Shown: piece by piece, positions 51,681-60,988 of the stretch
How the letters are laid out: every line of letters starts with the position of its first letter
Numbering within the stretch: the stretch's first letter is position 1
Origin: Gammaproteobacteria bacterium
GTDB taxonomy: Bacteria > Pseudomonadota > Gammaproteobacteria > JAADJB01
Direction: 5' to 3'
Length of the DNA stretch: 64,000 nucleotides
Assembly: GCA_013151035.1 (NCBI GenBank)
Contig: JAADJB010000010.1
Coordinates: 28,239 to 92,238 of the forward strand
Notes under the pieces: model-generated
Databases searched by the model: none
What the model saw: only the letters and a program-made list of their open reading frames with translations
Told to the model about the DNA's origin: nothing
Program-made: the position numbers and the translations under genes

Positions 51681-52702
51681 TGTCAGCCTTTCCGATGCAA
51701 TGGCCAACGGCCCATGGTGGCCCTTTTATACAAGGGGTGATTCGACAACAACCGGAGGACTTTCATGTTACTGAAATACCACGGTATGAACCGGAGGGTG
51801 AGGGTGATTTTCTCTGGTTAAAAATTCGCAAACGTAATCAGAATACGGACTGGATTGCACAGCAATTAATCAAGATCGCAGGCATCAAGAATAATGATGT
51901 GCAGTATGCCGGCAAGAAGGATCGCAATGCGGTAACAGAACAGTGGTTTTCCATTCATTTGCACGGACAGGCTGAACCGGATTTACAGGCATTGTTATCG
52001 GATGATGTGCAAATCCTGGAGTCTGTGCGTGATCGTTCCGGGCTGCGCCGGGGTAATCTGAAGGGGAATGATTTTACTATCTGTGTGCGTAAACTTGAGG
52101 GTGATATCCCGGCACTGGAAACAGTGTTGGAGACGATTCAGCAACAGGGTATCCCTAATTATTTTGGCGAACAGCGCTTTGGTCATGACGGTAATAACCT
52201 GCTTTGTGCACAACAATTATTTACTGACTCATCCTTTAGACCGGCTAAAAATCTACGCGGCATCTATCTGTCCGCTGCACGTTCTTACCTGTTCAACAAG
52301 GTATTAAGCTACCGGGTCTATCATGGCCACTGGAATCAGGCAATGGATGGTGAGTGGTTGCAATCACCTGCGAGCAAGAGTCGCTTTATTATCGGACGTA
52401 TGGATGATGCAACACGCGCCCGCATTGACAAAATGGAGATCAATCCAACAGGGCCGTTATGGGGTAAGGGGCAACCAGAAAGTAAGCGTGAATGCCTGCA
52501 GATGGAGCAGCGTTTACTGAATAGTCTTGAGACCTTTAGAACGGGCCTGGAAAAGGCCGGGCTACAACAGGATCGTCGTTCTCTGCGTCTGCGGGTTGAG
52601 AATTTGTCCTGGGATATTGAAGGGGATGTATTACAGATGACATTCTTTCTACCCGCAGGGTGTTATGCGACCTCATTGTTGCGTGAGATTGTTTGTTATT
52701 GA
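51680..52702 (+). CDS. truD: tRNA pseudouridine(13) synthase TruD
   Basis: TruD makes pseudouridine 13 in tRNA-Glu. The 340-residue protein has the catalytic motif YAGKKDRNAVTEQWFS (catalytic Asp near residue 80) and the family region IPNYFGEQRFGHDGNNL. The C-terminal FLPAGCYATSLLREIV is characteristic. It overlaps ispF by one base. In E. coli surE follows; here a repeat-bearing gap and yceD follow instead. Confidence 0.97.
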   Translation: MSAFPMQWPTAHGGPFIQGVIRQQPEDFHVTEIPRYEPEGEGDFLWLKIRKRNQNTDWIAQQLIKIAGIKNNDVQYAGKKDRNAVTEQWFSIHLHGQAEPDLQALLSDDVQILESVRDRSGLRRGNLKGNDFTICVRKLEGDIPALETVLETIQQQGIPNYFGEQRFGHDGNNLLCAQQLFTDSSFRPAKNLRGIYLSAARSYLFNKVLSYRVYHGHWNQAMDGEWLQSPASKSRFIIGRMDDATRARIDKMEINPTGPLWGKGQPESKRECLQMEQRLLNSLETFRTGLEKAGLQQDRRSLRLRVENLSWDIEGDVLQMTFFLPAGCYATSLLREIVCY

Positions 52703-52784
52703 TTGGGTTATTAATGTCTTTGCAGTTAGTTTTGTACATATTTGTCTGAAGTGAGGCGATGGTTGCGTTGATTATCATGGTTTT

Positions 52785-52800
52785 GGTGTGCAGTGCGCAC
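52785..52800. repeat. decayed GTGCG palindrome
   Basis: GGTGTGCAGTGCGCAC is an imperfect palindrome preceded by TTTT and followed by GCTATTACGCC. It looks like a mutated copy of the GTAGGGTGCG family, in the 173-base gap between truD and yceD. Nothing else was seen in the gap. Confidence 0.45.
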
Positions 52801-52875
52801 GCTATTACGCCACCTCGTTTATTTATAACGCTTTTCTTTTGACAGCGTAGCCTCATCGCTATAAAATGGCCGGCT

Positions 52876-53400
52876 ATGTTAGATCGTCTTCCAATACGCT
52901 TTGATCCGGTTTCGTATACAGGCTCCAAGCGCTTGATTAATGGGACACTTGGGCTTAAGGGTATGGATCGCCTGGGGGCTCTATTGGCAAACAGGGAAGG
53001 CGGGGTTGAACTTGAGCTGGAATTTGGCGTCGACACGGAAGGGGTGCGTTTTGCTCACGGTTATGTGCGTGGTGAGGTGCAGCCGATTTGTCAGCGTTGT
53101 TTGTCGGCGATGGCGACTCACATTGATGTGAGCTTGTGTGTTGCCTTTGTTACCACTGAGGCGGAGATCAAGTTATTACCGGAACGATATGATCCATACG
53201 TGAGTGGCAAGGAAGAAGTGGATTTGAAGACCTTGGTTGAAGATGAGATTATTCTCGCCTTACCCGATGTCCCGTTGCATGCAGCTGGTGAAGATTGCGT
53301 GCAGATTGAAAAAGGGATAGAAACTAATTTAGAGCCAGAACTGGAGACAGAGGAAAGAGTGAATCCGTTTGCAGCGCTGGCGCAATTGAAACAAAAGTGA
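52876..53400 (+). CDS. yceD: YceD/DUF177 family protein (23S rRNA accumulation)
   Basis: YceD-family proteins are linked to 23S rRNA processing or accumulation and almost always precede rpmF. The 174 residues contain the conserved cysteine pair in [12 protein letters not shown] and a later AGEDCVQIE, an acidic central region, and the tail [12 protein letters not shown] that is typical of the family (NPFAxLxxLK). rpmF begins 26 bases downstream. Confidence 0.93.
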   Translation: MLDRLPIRFDPVSYTGSKRLINGTLGLKGMDRLGALLANREGGVELELEFGVDTEGVRFAHGYVRGEVQPICQRCLSAMATHIDVSLCVAFVTTEAEIKLLPERYDPYVSGKEEVDLKTLVEDEIILALPDVPLHAAGEDCVQIEKGIETNLEPELETEERVNPFAALAQLKQK

Positions 53401-53425
53401 TTATTTAGAGTATCAGGAGTTCGTC

Positions 53426-53605
53426 ATGGCAGTACAAAAGAGTCGTAAAACCCCATCAAGACGTGGAATGCGTCGTTCACACGATAGTTTAACCGCAAAG
53501 ACACTATCTATTGAGCCCACTACCGGTGAAACTCATCTGCGTCATCATATCAGTCCGGATGGTTACTACCGTGGCCGCAAGATCATTGATACCGATAACG
53601 ATTGA
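53426..53605 (+). CDS. rpmF: 50S ribosomal protein L32
   Basis: L32 is a small protein of the large ribosomal subunit. The 59-residue product starts [20 protein letters not shown], the universal L32 opening, and continues with [20 protein letters not shown]. It has no zinc-binding cysteines, so it is the C-minus form. CAGGAG is eight bases upstream of the ATG. The yceD-rpmF-plsX order is conserved. Confidence 0.98.
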   Translation: MAVQKSRKTPSRRGMRRSHDSLTAKTLSIEPTTGETHLRHHISPDGYYRGRKIIDTDND

Positions 53606-53625
53606 ACGCCTGCAATAACAAATGG

Positions 53626-53645
53626 ATCCCCGCCTGCGCGGGGAT
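53626..53645. repeat. short GC hairpin between rpmF and plsX
   Basis: ATCCCCGC (53626-53633) pairs with GCGGGGAT (53638-53645) around CTGC. Motifs of this form (GGATCCCCGC-CTGC-GCGGGGATGACA) occur as dispersed repeats in many proteobacteria. There is no T-run, so termination is doubtful. Confidence 0.7.
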
Positions 53646-53671
53646 GACATCTCCTCTCAGTGATGTCTTTT

Positions 53672-54703
53672 ATGACTGAACACATTACAATCTCCCTTGA
53701 TGCAATGGGGGGCGATTATGGCCCTGATGTGGTTATACCGGCTGCATTAGCGGTTCTCAAAAAGAATCCAACTATCCATATTATCCTGGTCGGCGATCAG
53801 GTCTCTTTGCAACAGCGTGTCGATGCCTTGTGTGGGGATACCTTTGCCTCGCGTTTAAGCATACAACATGCCTCTGAGAAAGTAGAGATGGATGAGTCAC
53901 CTTCAAAGGCGTTGCGTTTCAAAAAAGATTCATCCATGCGTATCGCGCTCAACCTGGTCAAGGATGAGCTTGCGGATGCCTGTGTCAGTGCCGGAAATAC
54001 CGGCGCTTTGATGGCGACTGCGCGTTATGTGTTAAAAACCTTACCGGGTATTGATCGCCCAGCCATTGTCTCTGCCTTGCCCTCGACCACCGGGCATACC
54101 TGGGTGCTGGATCTGGGTGCTAATGTGGATTCCACTGCGGAACAACTGTTTCAGTTTGCGGTGATGGGTTCGGTGCTGGCAAGTGATATTGATGGCATTG
54201 ATAATCCGCGTGTGGGTCTGCTCAATATCGGTGAAGAAGAGATCAAGGGTAATGAACAAGTTAAGGATGCGGCAAAATTGTTGCAGCAGAGTTCACTCAA
54301 CTATATCGGTTTTGTTGAAGGGGATGATATCTATCGGGGTGATGTCGATGTCGTGGTCTGTGATGGCTTCGTTGGCAACATATTATTAAAGACCAGTGAA
54401 GGTCTGGCGAGTATGATCAGCTTTTATATGAAGCAGAGCTTTATGCGTAATATCCTGACACGCCTGGTAGCTCTGGCTTCAATTCCGGTATTAAAAGCTT
54501 TTAAACGTAAGATTGATCCACGCCGTTATAACGGTGCCAGTTTTCTGGGTTTAAGAGGGATCGCCATCAAAAGCCATGGCGGTGCCGATGTATTTGCTTT
54601 TGAGAATGCGATCAATGTTGCTATCCATGAGGTTGAAAAAGCCGTCCCGGAACACATCAAGAGTGAGTTGAAACGCTTACTCACAGAACGCTTGGAAGAC
54701 TAG
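53672..54703 (+). CDS. plsX: phosphate acyltransferase PlsX
   Basis: PlsX converts acyl-ACP to acyl-phosphate for phospholipid synthesis. The ATG at 53672 (MTEHITISLDAMGGDYGPDV) aligns with the E. coli start and gives 343 residues; GTG 53660 and ATG 53663 are in-frame alternatives and no strong ribosome site marks any of them. Motifs SAGNTGALMATAR, VLDLGANVDSTAEQL and DGFVGNILLKTSEGLA are present. fabH starts three bases after its stop. Confidence 0.97.
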   Translation: MTEHITISLDAMGGDYGPDVVIPAALAVLKKNPTIHIILVGDQVSLQQRVDALCGDTFASRLSIQHASEKVEMDESPSKALRFKKDSSMRIALNLVKDELADACVSAGNTGALMATARYVLKTLPGIDRPAIVSALPSTTGHTWVLDLGANVDSTAEQLFQFAVMGSVLASDIDGIDNPRVGLLNIGEEEIKGNEQVKDAAKLLQQSSLNYIGFVEGDDIYRGDVDVVVCDGFVGNILLKTSEGLASMISFYMKQSFMRNILTRLVALASIPVLKAFKRKIDPRRYNGASFLGLRGIAIKSHGGADVFAFENAINVAIHEVEKAVPEHIKSELKRLLTERLED

Positions 54704-54706
54704 CTT

Positions 54707-55672
54707 ATGTATTCACGTATCACGGGTACCGGCGGATATCTGCCAGAAAAAATCTTAACCAATCACGATCTGGAAGAAATTGTAGAGACATCGGATCAAT
54801 GGATTCGTGAGCGCACCGGCATTGAGAAACGTCATATCGCTGCGGAGCATGAAACGACTTGTGATCTGGCCGAACAAGCAGCCATCAGGGCGATGGAAGC
54901 GGCGAATAAAAATGCCGATGATATTGATCTGATTATTGTCGCGACAACCACCCCGGATCGAATTTTCCCCAGTACTGCCTGTTTGTTACAGCAACGTCTG
55001 GGTGTTAGTGGTGGCGCTGCCTTTGATATACAGGCGGTTTGTACTGGCTTTGTTTATGCGCTGGGGATTGCCGATAAATTCATTAAGACCGGTGCGGCAC
55101 GTTGTGCATTAGTGCTGGGTGCAGAGACGCTTTCCAATATTGTTGACTGGAACGACAGAGGCACCTGTATCCTGTTTGGCGATGGTGCGGGTGCGGTTAT
55201 CCTTGAGGCAAGTGAAGAGCCGGGTATCCTATCCACGCATCTGCATGCCGATGGTCAATATGAAAGTCTGCTAACAGTCTCGGGGGGTATCTCCGATGAC
55301 TATGACTCATTAAAGAATGGTGAGGCCTTTATTCGTATGAAGGGCAATGAGGTATTCAAGATGGCAGTGAATACCCTGGGACGTATTGTTGACGAAACCC
55401 TGGCGGCGAATAATCTTGAAAAATCGGATATTGATTGGTTGATACCGCATCAGGCGAATACCCGGATCATTAATGCGACAGCAAAAAAGCTAAAGATGTC
55501 GATGGATCATGTGGTGGTGACGGTGGATCAGCATGGTAATACCTCGGCTGCCTCGGTGCCTTTGGCATTGGATGTTGCGGTGCGTGATGGGCGTATTCAA
55601 CGTGGTGAAATGCTGTTGTTGGAGGCCTTTGGTGGAGGGTTCACCTGGGGTTCGGCGTTGATTCGGTATTGA
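54707..55672 (+). CDS. fabH: 3-oxoacyl-ACP synthase III
   Basis: FabH starts fatty-acid chains by condensing acetyl-CoA with malonyl-ACP. The 321-residue thiolase-fold protein has the catalytic triad: Cys in [13 protein letters not shown], His in [11 protein letters not shown] and Asn in [10 protein letters not shown]. The N-terminus [20 protein letters not shown] is typical. A run of three palindromic repeats separates it from fabD. Confidence 0.98.
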   Translation: MYSRITGTGGYLPEKILTNHDLEEIVETSDQWIRERTGIEKRHIAAEHETTCDLAEQAAIRAMEAANKNADDIDLIIVATTTPDRIFPSTACLLQQRLGVSGGAAFDIQAVCTGFVYALGIADKFIKTGAARCALVLGAETLSNIVDWNDRGTCILFGDGAGAVILEASEEPGILSTHLHADGQYESLLTVSGGISDDYDSLKNGEAFIRMKGNEVFKMAVNTLGRIVDETLAANNLEKSDIDWLIPHQANTRIINATAKKLKMSMDHVVVTVDQHGNTSAASVPLALDVAVRDGRIQRGEMLLLEAFGGGFTWGSALIRY

Positions 55673-55711
55673 TACTCTCGGATTTATTATATTGTTACCG
55701 CATAAGTTGGG

Positions 55712-55795
55712 GTAGGGTGCGTATCACGCACCAGGGTTTTGGTGCGTAGTACGCACCCTACCGTTTGAGATAGGTAGGGTGCGTACTACGCACCA
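55712..55795. repeat. cluster of three GTAGGGTGCG palindromes
   Basis: Copies lie at 55712-55733 (forward, one variant base pair), 55741-55762 (inverted) and 55774-55795 (forward). The last ends 14 bases before the fabD start. The first two together form a larger inverted pair. Apart from these repeats the 137-base fabH-fabD gap shows nothing. Confidence 0.9.
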
Positions 55796-55809
55796 ATGGT
55801 GGAATTATT

Positions 55810-56772
55810 ATGACAACAGAAAATAGACGTTTCGATTTGATCGCTGTTTTTCCAGGTCAGGGTTCTCAGTCTATTGGTATGCTGGCGGATCTGGCGCAGA
55901 CCTTTCCACGGGTGCAGGCAACCTTTGCTGATGCCTCGGATGTATTGGGTTATGATCTGTGGGATCTGGTGCAAAATGGCGATAAGACAAAACTCAATCA
56001 GACTGAATATACTCAGCCAGCAATGTTGGTCGCCGGGGTTGCGGTGTGGAATGTATGGCGTTCATTAAATGGGGTGATGCCTATCGCAATGGCGGGGCAT
56101 AGCCTGGGGGAATACACGGCATTGGTTTGTGCCGGTGCCTTGCCCTTTGAACAGGCGGTGGCATTGGTGGCAGAACGTGCCCATTGTATGCAACAAGCAG
56201 TTCCAGAAGGGGTGGGTGCGATGGCGGCTATCCTGGGGCTGGATGATGACAAGGTGCGTCAGGTCTGTGCTGATATGGCACAGGATGAGGTGGTTGAGGC
56301 GGTTAATTTTAATGCGCCGGGTCAGGTTGTTATTGCGGGTAACACGGCAGCGGTTGAACGCGCTATGATTGCAATGAAAGAGGCGGGTGCCAAACGTGCC
56401 TTGCCATTACCGGTGAGTGTACCTTCACATTGCGCTTTGATGCAGGAAGCCGCACAGCGTTTTTCCGATGCGGTTAACAAGGTGGATATGGTTCAACCCA
56501 TGGTGCCGATAATACAGAATGTGGATGCGGCTCAGCATACGAGTCCTGATGAAATACGTGCCTTGTTGATTGAGCAATTATATAAGCCGGTGCGTTGGGT
56601 CGATACCATTCAATCCATGGCGAACAATGGTGTTAATAAATTGATTGAGGCGGGGCCGGGTAAGGTATTAACCGGTCTGAATAAACGTATTGATAAGGCC
56701 ATGCTGGCCATGCCGGTACTGGATTCCGCTAGTCTGAATCAGGCACTTGAAAAACTGGGAGAACAGGCATGA
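55810..56772 (+). CDS. fabD: malonyl-CoA:ACP transacylase
   Basis: FabD loads malonyl groups onto ACP. The 320-residue protein opens DLIAVFPGQGSQSIGML and has the nucleophile in AMAGHSLGEYTALVCAGAL and the catalytic His in VSVPSHCALMQEA. It is about ten residues longer at the N-terminus than many homologues. It overlaps fabG by four bases. Confidence 0.97.
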   Translation: MTTENRRFDLIAVFPGQGSQSIGMLADLAQTFPRVQATFADASDVLGYDLWDLVQNGDKTKLNQTEYTQPAMLVAGVAVWNVWRSLNGVMPIAMAGHSLGEYTALVCAGALPFEQAVALVAERAHCMQQAVPEGVGAMAAILGLDDDKVRQVCADMAQDEVVEAVNFNAPGQVVIAGNTAAVERAMIAMKEAGAKRALPLPVSVPSHCALMQEAAQRFSDAVNKVDMVQPMVPIIQNVDAAQHTSPDEIRALLIEQLYKPVRWVDTIQSMANNGVNKLIEAGPGKVLTGLNKRIDKAMLAMPVLDSASLNQALEKLGEQA

Positions 56773-57512
56773 CATTAACAGGACAGGTTGCATTGGTGAC
56801 GGGGGCTAGTCGGGGTATTGGACAAGCGATTGCTATGGAATTAGGTAAGCGCGGTGCCTATGTCGTCGGTACGGCAACATCAGACAAGGGCGCACAAGCC
56901 ATTAGTGCCTATATGAAAGAGGCGAGCATTGAGGGGCAGGGGCAGCAGCTTAATGTCACCGATCAGGCCTCGATTGATGCCTTGTTGAAGGGCATGAAAG
57001 ATGATAGCGGTATGCCGGCTATCCTGGTAAACAATGCCGGAATTACGCGAGATAATCTACTGATGCGTATGAAGGATGATGAGTGGGATGATATTATTAA
57101 TACTAATCTGAGTTCAGTTTATCGTCTGAGCAAGGCCTGTCTACGACCTATGATGAAGGCAAAATCGGGTAAGATTATTAATATTGCCTCGGTGGTGGGT
57201 GTCAGCGGTAACCCTGGACAGACCAATTATTCAGCCGCCAAGGCAGGTATTATTGGCTTCTCCAAATCGCTGGCGCGTGAGATTGGTTCACGTGGTATTA
57301 CCGTTAACACGGTGGCACCAGGGTTTATTGATACGGATATGACGCGTGCCTTACCTGAAGATCAGAAGGCCGCGTTATTAACCCAGATTCCCTTGGGTAA
57401 ATTAGGTGCTGCCAGTGATATCGCCAATGCAGTGGCCTTTCTGGCCTCGGATGAGGCGGCTTATATTAGCGGAATCACCTTGCATGTGAATGGTGGTATG
57501 TACATGGCTTAA
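56769..57512 (+). CDS. fabG: 3-oxoacyl-ACP reductase
   Basis: FabG is the NADPH-dependent SDR reductase of fatty-acid elongation. The 247 residues contain the cofactor motif ALVTGASRGIGQAIA, NNAGITRDNLLMRM, the catalytic serine region NIASVVGVSGNPGQTNYSAAK (Tyr and Lys in YSAAK) and the C-terminal GITLHVNGGMYMA. It overlaps fabD (ATGA) and is followed by a 215-base gap to acpP. Confidence 0.98.
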   Translation: MTLTGQVALVTGASRGIGQAIAMELGKRGAYVVGTATSDKGAQAISAYMKEASIEGQGQQLNVTDQASIDALLKGMKDDSGMPAILVNNAGITRDNLLMRMKDDEWDDIINTNLSSVYRLSKACLRPMMKAKSGKIINIASVVGVSGNPGQTNYSAAKAGIIGFSKSLAREIGSRGITVNTVAPGFIDTDMTRALPEDQKAALLTQIPLGKLGAASDIANAVAFLASDEAAYISGITLHVNGGMYMA

Positions 57513-57727
57513 GGCCTCGTATTACGCTGTAATGAGAGTTTATCTATAAAATAATCAAGATTAACTACATTGCGTAACTTATTAATTTTAATTAACTTTA
57601 ACCAGAGTAAGGGTTTTTTCCCATGATAAAAATGATGTAAATCACTTGCATATTGCATCACCTTTATCGAAAATATCGCCCGCAGCCGTTAATATCGGTT
57701 ACTTCTAAAACACAGGATGAAAAAATC

Positions 57728-57964
57728 ATGAGCAACATTGAAGAACGCGTTAAGAGTATCGTTGTAGAGCAATTAGGTGTAGATGCCGATGCGGTGACCA
57801 ACAGCTCCTCTTTTGTAGACGATCTGGGCGCAGATTCTCTGGACACAGTAGAATTAGTAATGGCACTTGAAGAAGAATTTGAAACCGAGATCCCTGATGA
57901 CAAGGCCGAAACGATTACCACCGTTCAGTTGGCTATTGATTACATCAACGCTAATCTGGGTTAA
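57728..57964 (+). CDS. acpP: acyl carrier protein
   Basis: AcpP carries growing acyl chains on a phosphopantetheine arm. The start at 57728 has AGGATG nine bases upstream and gives 78 residues ([20 protein letters not shown]). The modified serine is in [20 protein letters not shown]. The protein is highly acidic, as expected. The 215-base upstream gap is AT-rich and probably holds its own promoter, which I could not place with confidence; a terminator follows. Confidence 0.98.
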   Translation: MSNIEERVKSIVVEQLGVDADAVTNSSSFVDDLGADSLDTVELVMALEEEFETEIPDDKAETITTVQLAIDYINANLG

Positions 57965-57978
57965 TTTAATCCGATCAA

Positions 57979-58013
57979 GGTCGCACACGGATGTTCCGCG
58001 TGCGGCCTTTTTT
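57979..58013 (+). terminator. rho-independent terminator after acpP
   Basis: A 12-position stem (57979-57990 with 57996-58007, one mismatch and one wobble) around ATGTT is followed by a six-base T-run. It would separate the highly expressed acpP transcript from fabF. Confidence 0.8.
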
Positions 58014-58052
58014 GCATTTGTTTTTTGCATTCATCTTTTAAGGTAATCAGTG

Positions 58053-59306
58053 ATGAAACCAGCTTCTTCTCATAGACGTGTCGTGATTACAGGTCTGGGT
58101 ATTATCTCTCCCGTGGGTTTATCGGTTGAGGAATCCTGGCGTAATATTCTTGCCGGTAACAGTGGCATTGAGAATATCACCGCATTTGATGTGACTGATT
58201 TTTCAGTGCGCTTTGGTGGCACCATCAAGAATTTTGAAGTCACTGACTATATGTCAAAGAAAGAAGCCCGCAAGATGGATGCCTTTATCCAGTACGGTAT
58301 TGCTGCCGGTTGTCAGGCGATCAAGGATTCAGGACTTGAAGTGACAGAAGAGAATGCCGAGCGTATCGGTGTTGCCATTGGTTCGGGTATCGGTGGCCTG
58401 GGTGCGATTGAAAAAAACTATGATCTCTACCTGAAGGGTGGGCCACGCAAGGTCTCGCCTTTCTTTGTGCCCAGCACCATCATCAATATGATCTCGGGTA
58501 ACCTGTCGATCATGTATGGTATGAAGGGTCCTAATATCGCCATCGTAACAGCCTGCACCACGGGCACCCATAGTATTGGTGATGCCGCACGTATGATCGC
58601 TTACGGTGATGCCGATGTGATGATTGCTGGCGGTGCCGAGCGTGCCACGACACGCGCCGGTCTGGCCGGTTTTGCTGCGGCAAGGGCATTATCGACACGC
58701 AATGATGACCCGCTGCATGCCAGTCGTCCGTGGGACAAGGATCGCGATGGTTTTGTGCTTGGCGATGGTGCGGGTGTGTTGGTGCTGGAAGAGTATGAAC
58801 ATGCGAAAAAACGCGGTGCGAAAATCTATGCCGAGGTCAGTGGTTACGGCATGAGTGGTGATGCCTATCACATGACCTTGCCATCGGTCGGTGGTGATGG
58901 TGCTAAACGTTGTATGCAAAGTGCGATGCGTGATGCCGAGATCAATGCGGATCAGGTGGATTATGTTAATGCCCACGGTACCTCAACCCCGGCGGGTGAT
59001 GCCGTTGAAACGCAGGCACTTAAAGGTGCTTTAGGGGATGCGGCTTATCACACTGCCATTAGTTCAACTAAGTCCATGACCGGACATCTGCTGGGGGCAG
59101 CAGGGGGCATCGAAGCCGTGTTTACCGCTCTGTCGATTCGTGATCAGGTAGCACCACCGACGATTAACCTGACTAACCCTGATCCTGAGTGTGATCTGGA
59201 TTTTGTACCCGGCAGTGCGCGTGAGATGAAGATTGATCATGCCATCTCCAATTCCTTTGGCTTTGGTGGCACCAATGGTTCGATTGTTTTGAGTCGTCTA
59301 CGCTAA
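58053..59306 (+). CDS. fabF: 3-oxoacyl-ACP synthase II
   Basis: FabF elongates acyl-ACPs and is needed for cis-vaccenate formation and temperature control of membranes. The ATG at 58053, eleven bases after AAGG, gives 417 residues; GTG 58050 directly before it is an alternative. The catalytic triad is in [18 protein letters not shown] (Cys), [15 protein letters not shown] (His) and [16 protein letters not shown] (His). pabB follows after 10 bases. Confidence 0.98.
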   Translation: MKPASSHRRVVITGLGIISPVGLSVEESWRNILAGNSGIENITAFDVTDFSVRFGGTIKNFEVTDYMSKKEARKMDAFIQYGIAAGCQAIKDSGLEVTEENAERIGVAIGSGIGGLGAIEKNYDLYLKGGPRKVSPFFVPSTIINMISGNLSIMYGMKGPNIAIVTACTTGTHSIGDAARMIAYGDADVMIAGGAERATTRAGLAGFAAARALSTRNDDPLHASRPWDKDRDGFVLGDGAGVLVLEEYEHAKKRGAKIYAEVSGYGMSGDAYHMTLPSVGGDGAKRCMQSAMRDAEINADQVDYVNAHGTSTPAGDAVETQALKGALGDAAYHTAISSTKSMTGHLLGAAGGIEAVFTALSIRDQVAPPTINLTNPDPECDLDFVPGSAREMKIDHAISNSFGFGGTNGSIVLSRLR

Positions 59307-59316
59307 GCCTGAACGC

Positions 59317-60705
59317 ATGCCGACCCCGTCTTCTGTCAACCAATACGCGGTGACTATTCGCCGCATTGATGTTGCAGTCGACCTGCTCAAGCTGCATCAT
59401 CAAGATCCTCAGCGTTATCCCCATCTATTAGAAAGCGTGAGTGCCGGCCCTCAAGGTCAGTACGATATTCTGTTTGCCTTTCCACAAGAAACCTTAACCC
59501 TGAATGCCCAAGGCGATTTAACCGGTGAGTCATCAGCAACCGAAGGCAATGATTTTCTAACAGCGTTTGATCAATGGTGGCAAGGTCAATATGCGCAACC
59601 CTCTATAGACTCTGAACTTCCATTTCTCGGGGGCTGGTTTGTTTATCTGGGCTATGAATTAGCCGCCCAGATTGAACCCGGTCTATCCTTACCTGCACCG
59701 TCAATGGTTATGCCCACAGCATTTGCTACCCGTTTTCCGTGTGCGATCCTGCATGATCGACAACGCCATCAGAGCTGGTTGATGGCGGAACAGAAAGAGG
59801 GTAGTGATAATATTCATCTGATGGAGCAGGATGTGCTGCGGGCAGGCGAACAGGCACTAGAGATACCTGCGCTGTCTATTCAGCTCCATGAGGATAATGG
59901 CAACTCTTATTGTACGGCTGTTGAGACCATCCTGGAATATATCCGGGCAGGGGATGTCTTTCAGGTTAATCTGTCCAGGCAATGGAATGCTGTTATTGAT
60001 GAAGCAATTTCTAATACTGCCCTATATGATTATTTACGTAAGAATAATCCTGGCCCCTTTAATGGGCTGGCAACGGGAGATTGGGGCGCGGTCATCAGTT
60101 CCTCACCCGAACGTCTGGTTCGGGTCAAAGGGGATTTGATCGAGACCCGTCCTATCGCGGGTACTCGTCCCAGAAATGCACAGGGAACAATCGACCAGGC
60201 CTTGTCAGAGGAGTTATTAAACCACCCCAAGGAACAGGCAGAACATATTATGTTGCTTGACCTGGAGCGCAATGACCTAGGGCGTGTCTGTCGTCCTGGC
60301 AGTATTGAAGTGGATGAGATGATGGTGTTGGAGAGCTATGCCCATGTGCATCATATTGTGTCAAATGTGCGCGGCCATTTGCGCCCCGGCATCAGTCCAG
60401 CGGATAGTTTTCGTGCGGTGTTTCCTGGTGGCACCATTACCGGTTGTCCCAAGGTGCGCTGTATGGAGATTATTGCAGAGCTGGAGCAAGAAGGCAGGGG
60501 GGCTTATACCGGCTCAATGGGGTATGTTAACCGCAATGGGGATATGGATCTGAATATCCTGATACGCAGCCTGTCACGACAGCAGCAACAACTCAGTCTG
60601 CGGGCAGGAGCGGGGATTGTTGCAGATTCCATTGCTGTGCGTGAGCTGGAGGAGACGCGCAGTAAGGCGAAAGGGTTATTGTGGGCATTGGGATCCGAGA
60701 CATGA
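59317..60705 (+). CDS. pabB: aminodeoxychorismate synthase component I
   Basis: PabB aminates chorismate toward p-aminobenzoate for folate. The 462-residue protein has the chorismate-binding core: YIRAGDVFQVNLSRQW, IETRPIAGTRPRNAQG, LERNDLGRVCRPGS, FPGGTITGCPKVRCMEII and a GAGIVADS end. The PIAGT motif has alanine where E. coli PabB has a lysine (PIKGT), as in TrpE. I favour PabB because of GCPKVRCMEII, the RYDIL-like N-terminus (GQYDILFAF) and its place after fabF. pabC, often next, is not present here. Confidence 0.85.
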   Translation: MPTPSSVNQYAVTIRRIDVAVDLLKLHHQDPQRYPHLLESVSAGPQGQYDILFAFPQETLTLNAQGDLTGESSATEGNDFLTAFDQWWQGQYAQPSIDSELPFLGGWFVYLGYELAAQIEPGLSLPAPSMVMPTAFATRFPCAILHDRQRHQSWLMAEQKEGSDNIHLMEQDVLRAGEQALEIPALSIQLHEDNGNSYCTAVETILEYIRAGDVFQVNLSRQWNAVIDEAISNTALYDYLRKNNPGPFNGLATGDWGAVISSSPERLVRVKGDLIETRPIAGTRPRNAQGTIDQALSEELLNHPKEQAEHIMLLDLERNDLGRVCRPGSIEVDEMMVLESYAHVHHIVSNVRGHLRPGISPADSFRAVFPGGTITGCPKVRCMEIIAELEQEGRGAYTGSMGYVNRNGDMDLNILIRSLSRQQQQLSLRAGAGIVADSIAVRELEETRSKAKGLLWALGSET

Positions 60706-60731
60706 ATCACCCCTTATAGGCATACGCCACA

Positions 60732-60772
60732 TTGACAAAGGCACCATTTTGACGTACATATATTCATATATC
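60732..60772 (+). promoter_or_regulatory. candidate promoter/operator of the TacAT-like pair
   Basis: A perfect -35 hexamer TTGACA at 60732-60737 is followed 17 bases later by a poor -10 (TACATA), overlapping an AT palindrome (ATATAT-TC-ATATAT, about 60757-60771). Such overlap would suit autorepression by the ribbon-helix-helix antitoxin. This is pattern evidence only. Confidence 0.4.
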
Positions 60773-60802
60773 AATGAGTAACAATCTAATGAGGTACTGA
60801 TC

Positions 60803-60988
60803 ATGAGTTCAGCTGCGCAACCCAAAGATGAACGGATTAACCTCCGTCTTAAGCACAATGCAAAACTAGTGCTTGAACGTGCTGCAAGCTTTGAAGGTCA
60901 GACCGTCAGTAAATTTGTTCTAAATAGTGCGTTGTCTCAAGCAGAGAAAACCATTCAGGAACATGAGCAGCGTATACTGTCTAAATGA
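60803..60988 (+). CDS. DUF1778 (TacA-like) antitoxin, C-terminally short
   Basis: The 61-residue protein is a ribbon-helix-helix DUF1778 antitoxin: DERINLRLKHNAKLVLERAA then FEGQTVSKFVLNSALSQAE. Family members are usually near 90 residues, and the missing part is the C-terminal segment that covers the GNAT toxin. Here the frame stops after QRILSK, exactly at the ATGA overlap with the toxin gene. GAGG sits about eight bases before the ATG. DNA binding may be kept while toxin neutralisation is doubtful. Confidence 0.85.
   Translation: MSSAAQPKDERINLRLKHNAKLVLERAASFEGQTVSKFVLNSALSQAEKTIQEHEQRILSK

Noticed and set aside
53626..53645. Rho-independent terminator between rpmF and plsX
   Set aside because: The hairpin has no T-run and matches a common dispersed repeat; plsX is expected to be co-transcribed with rpmF.
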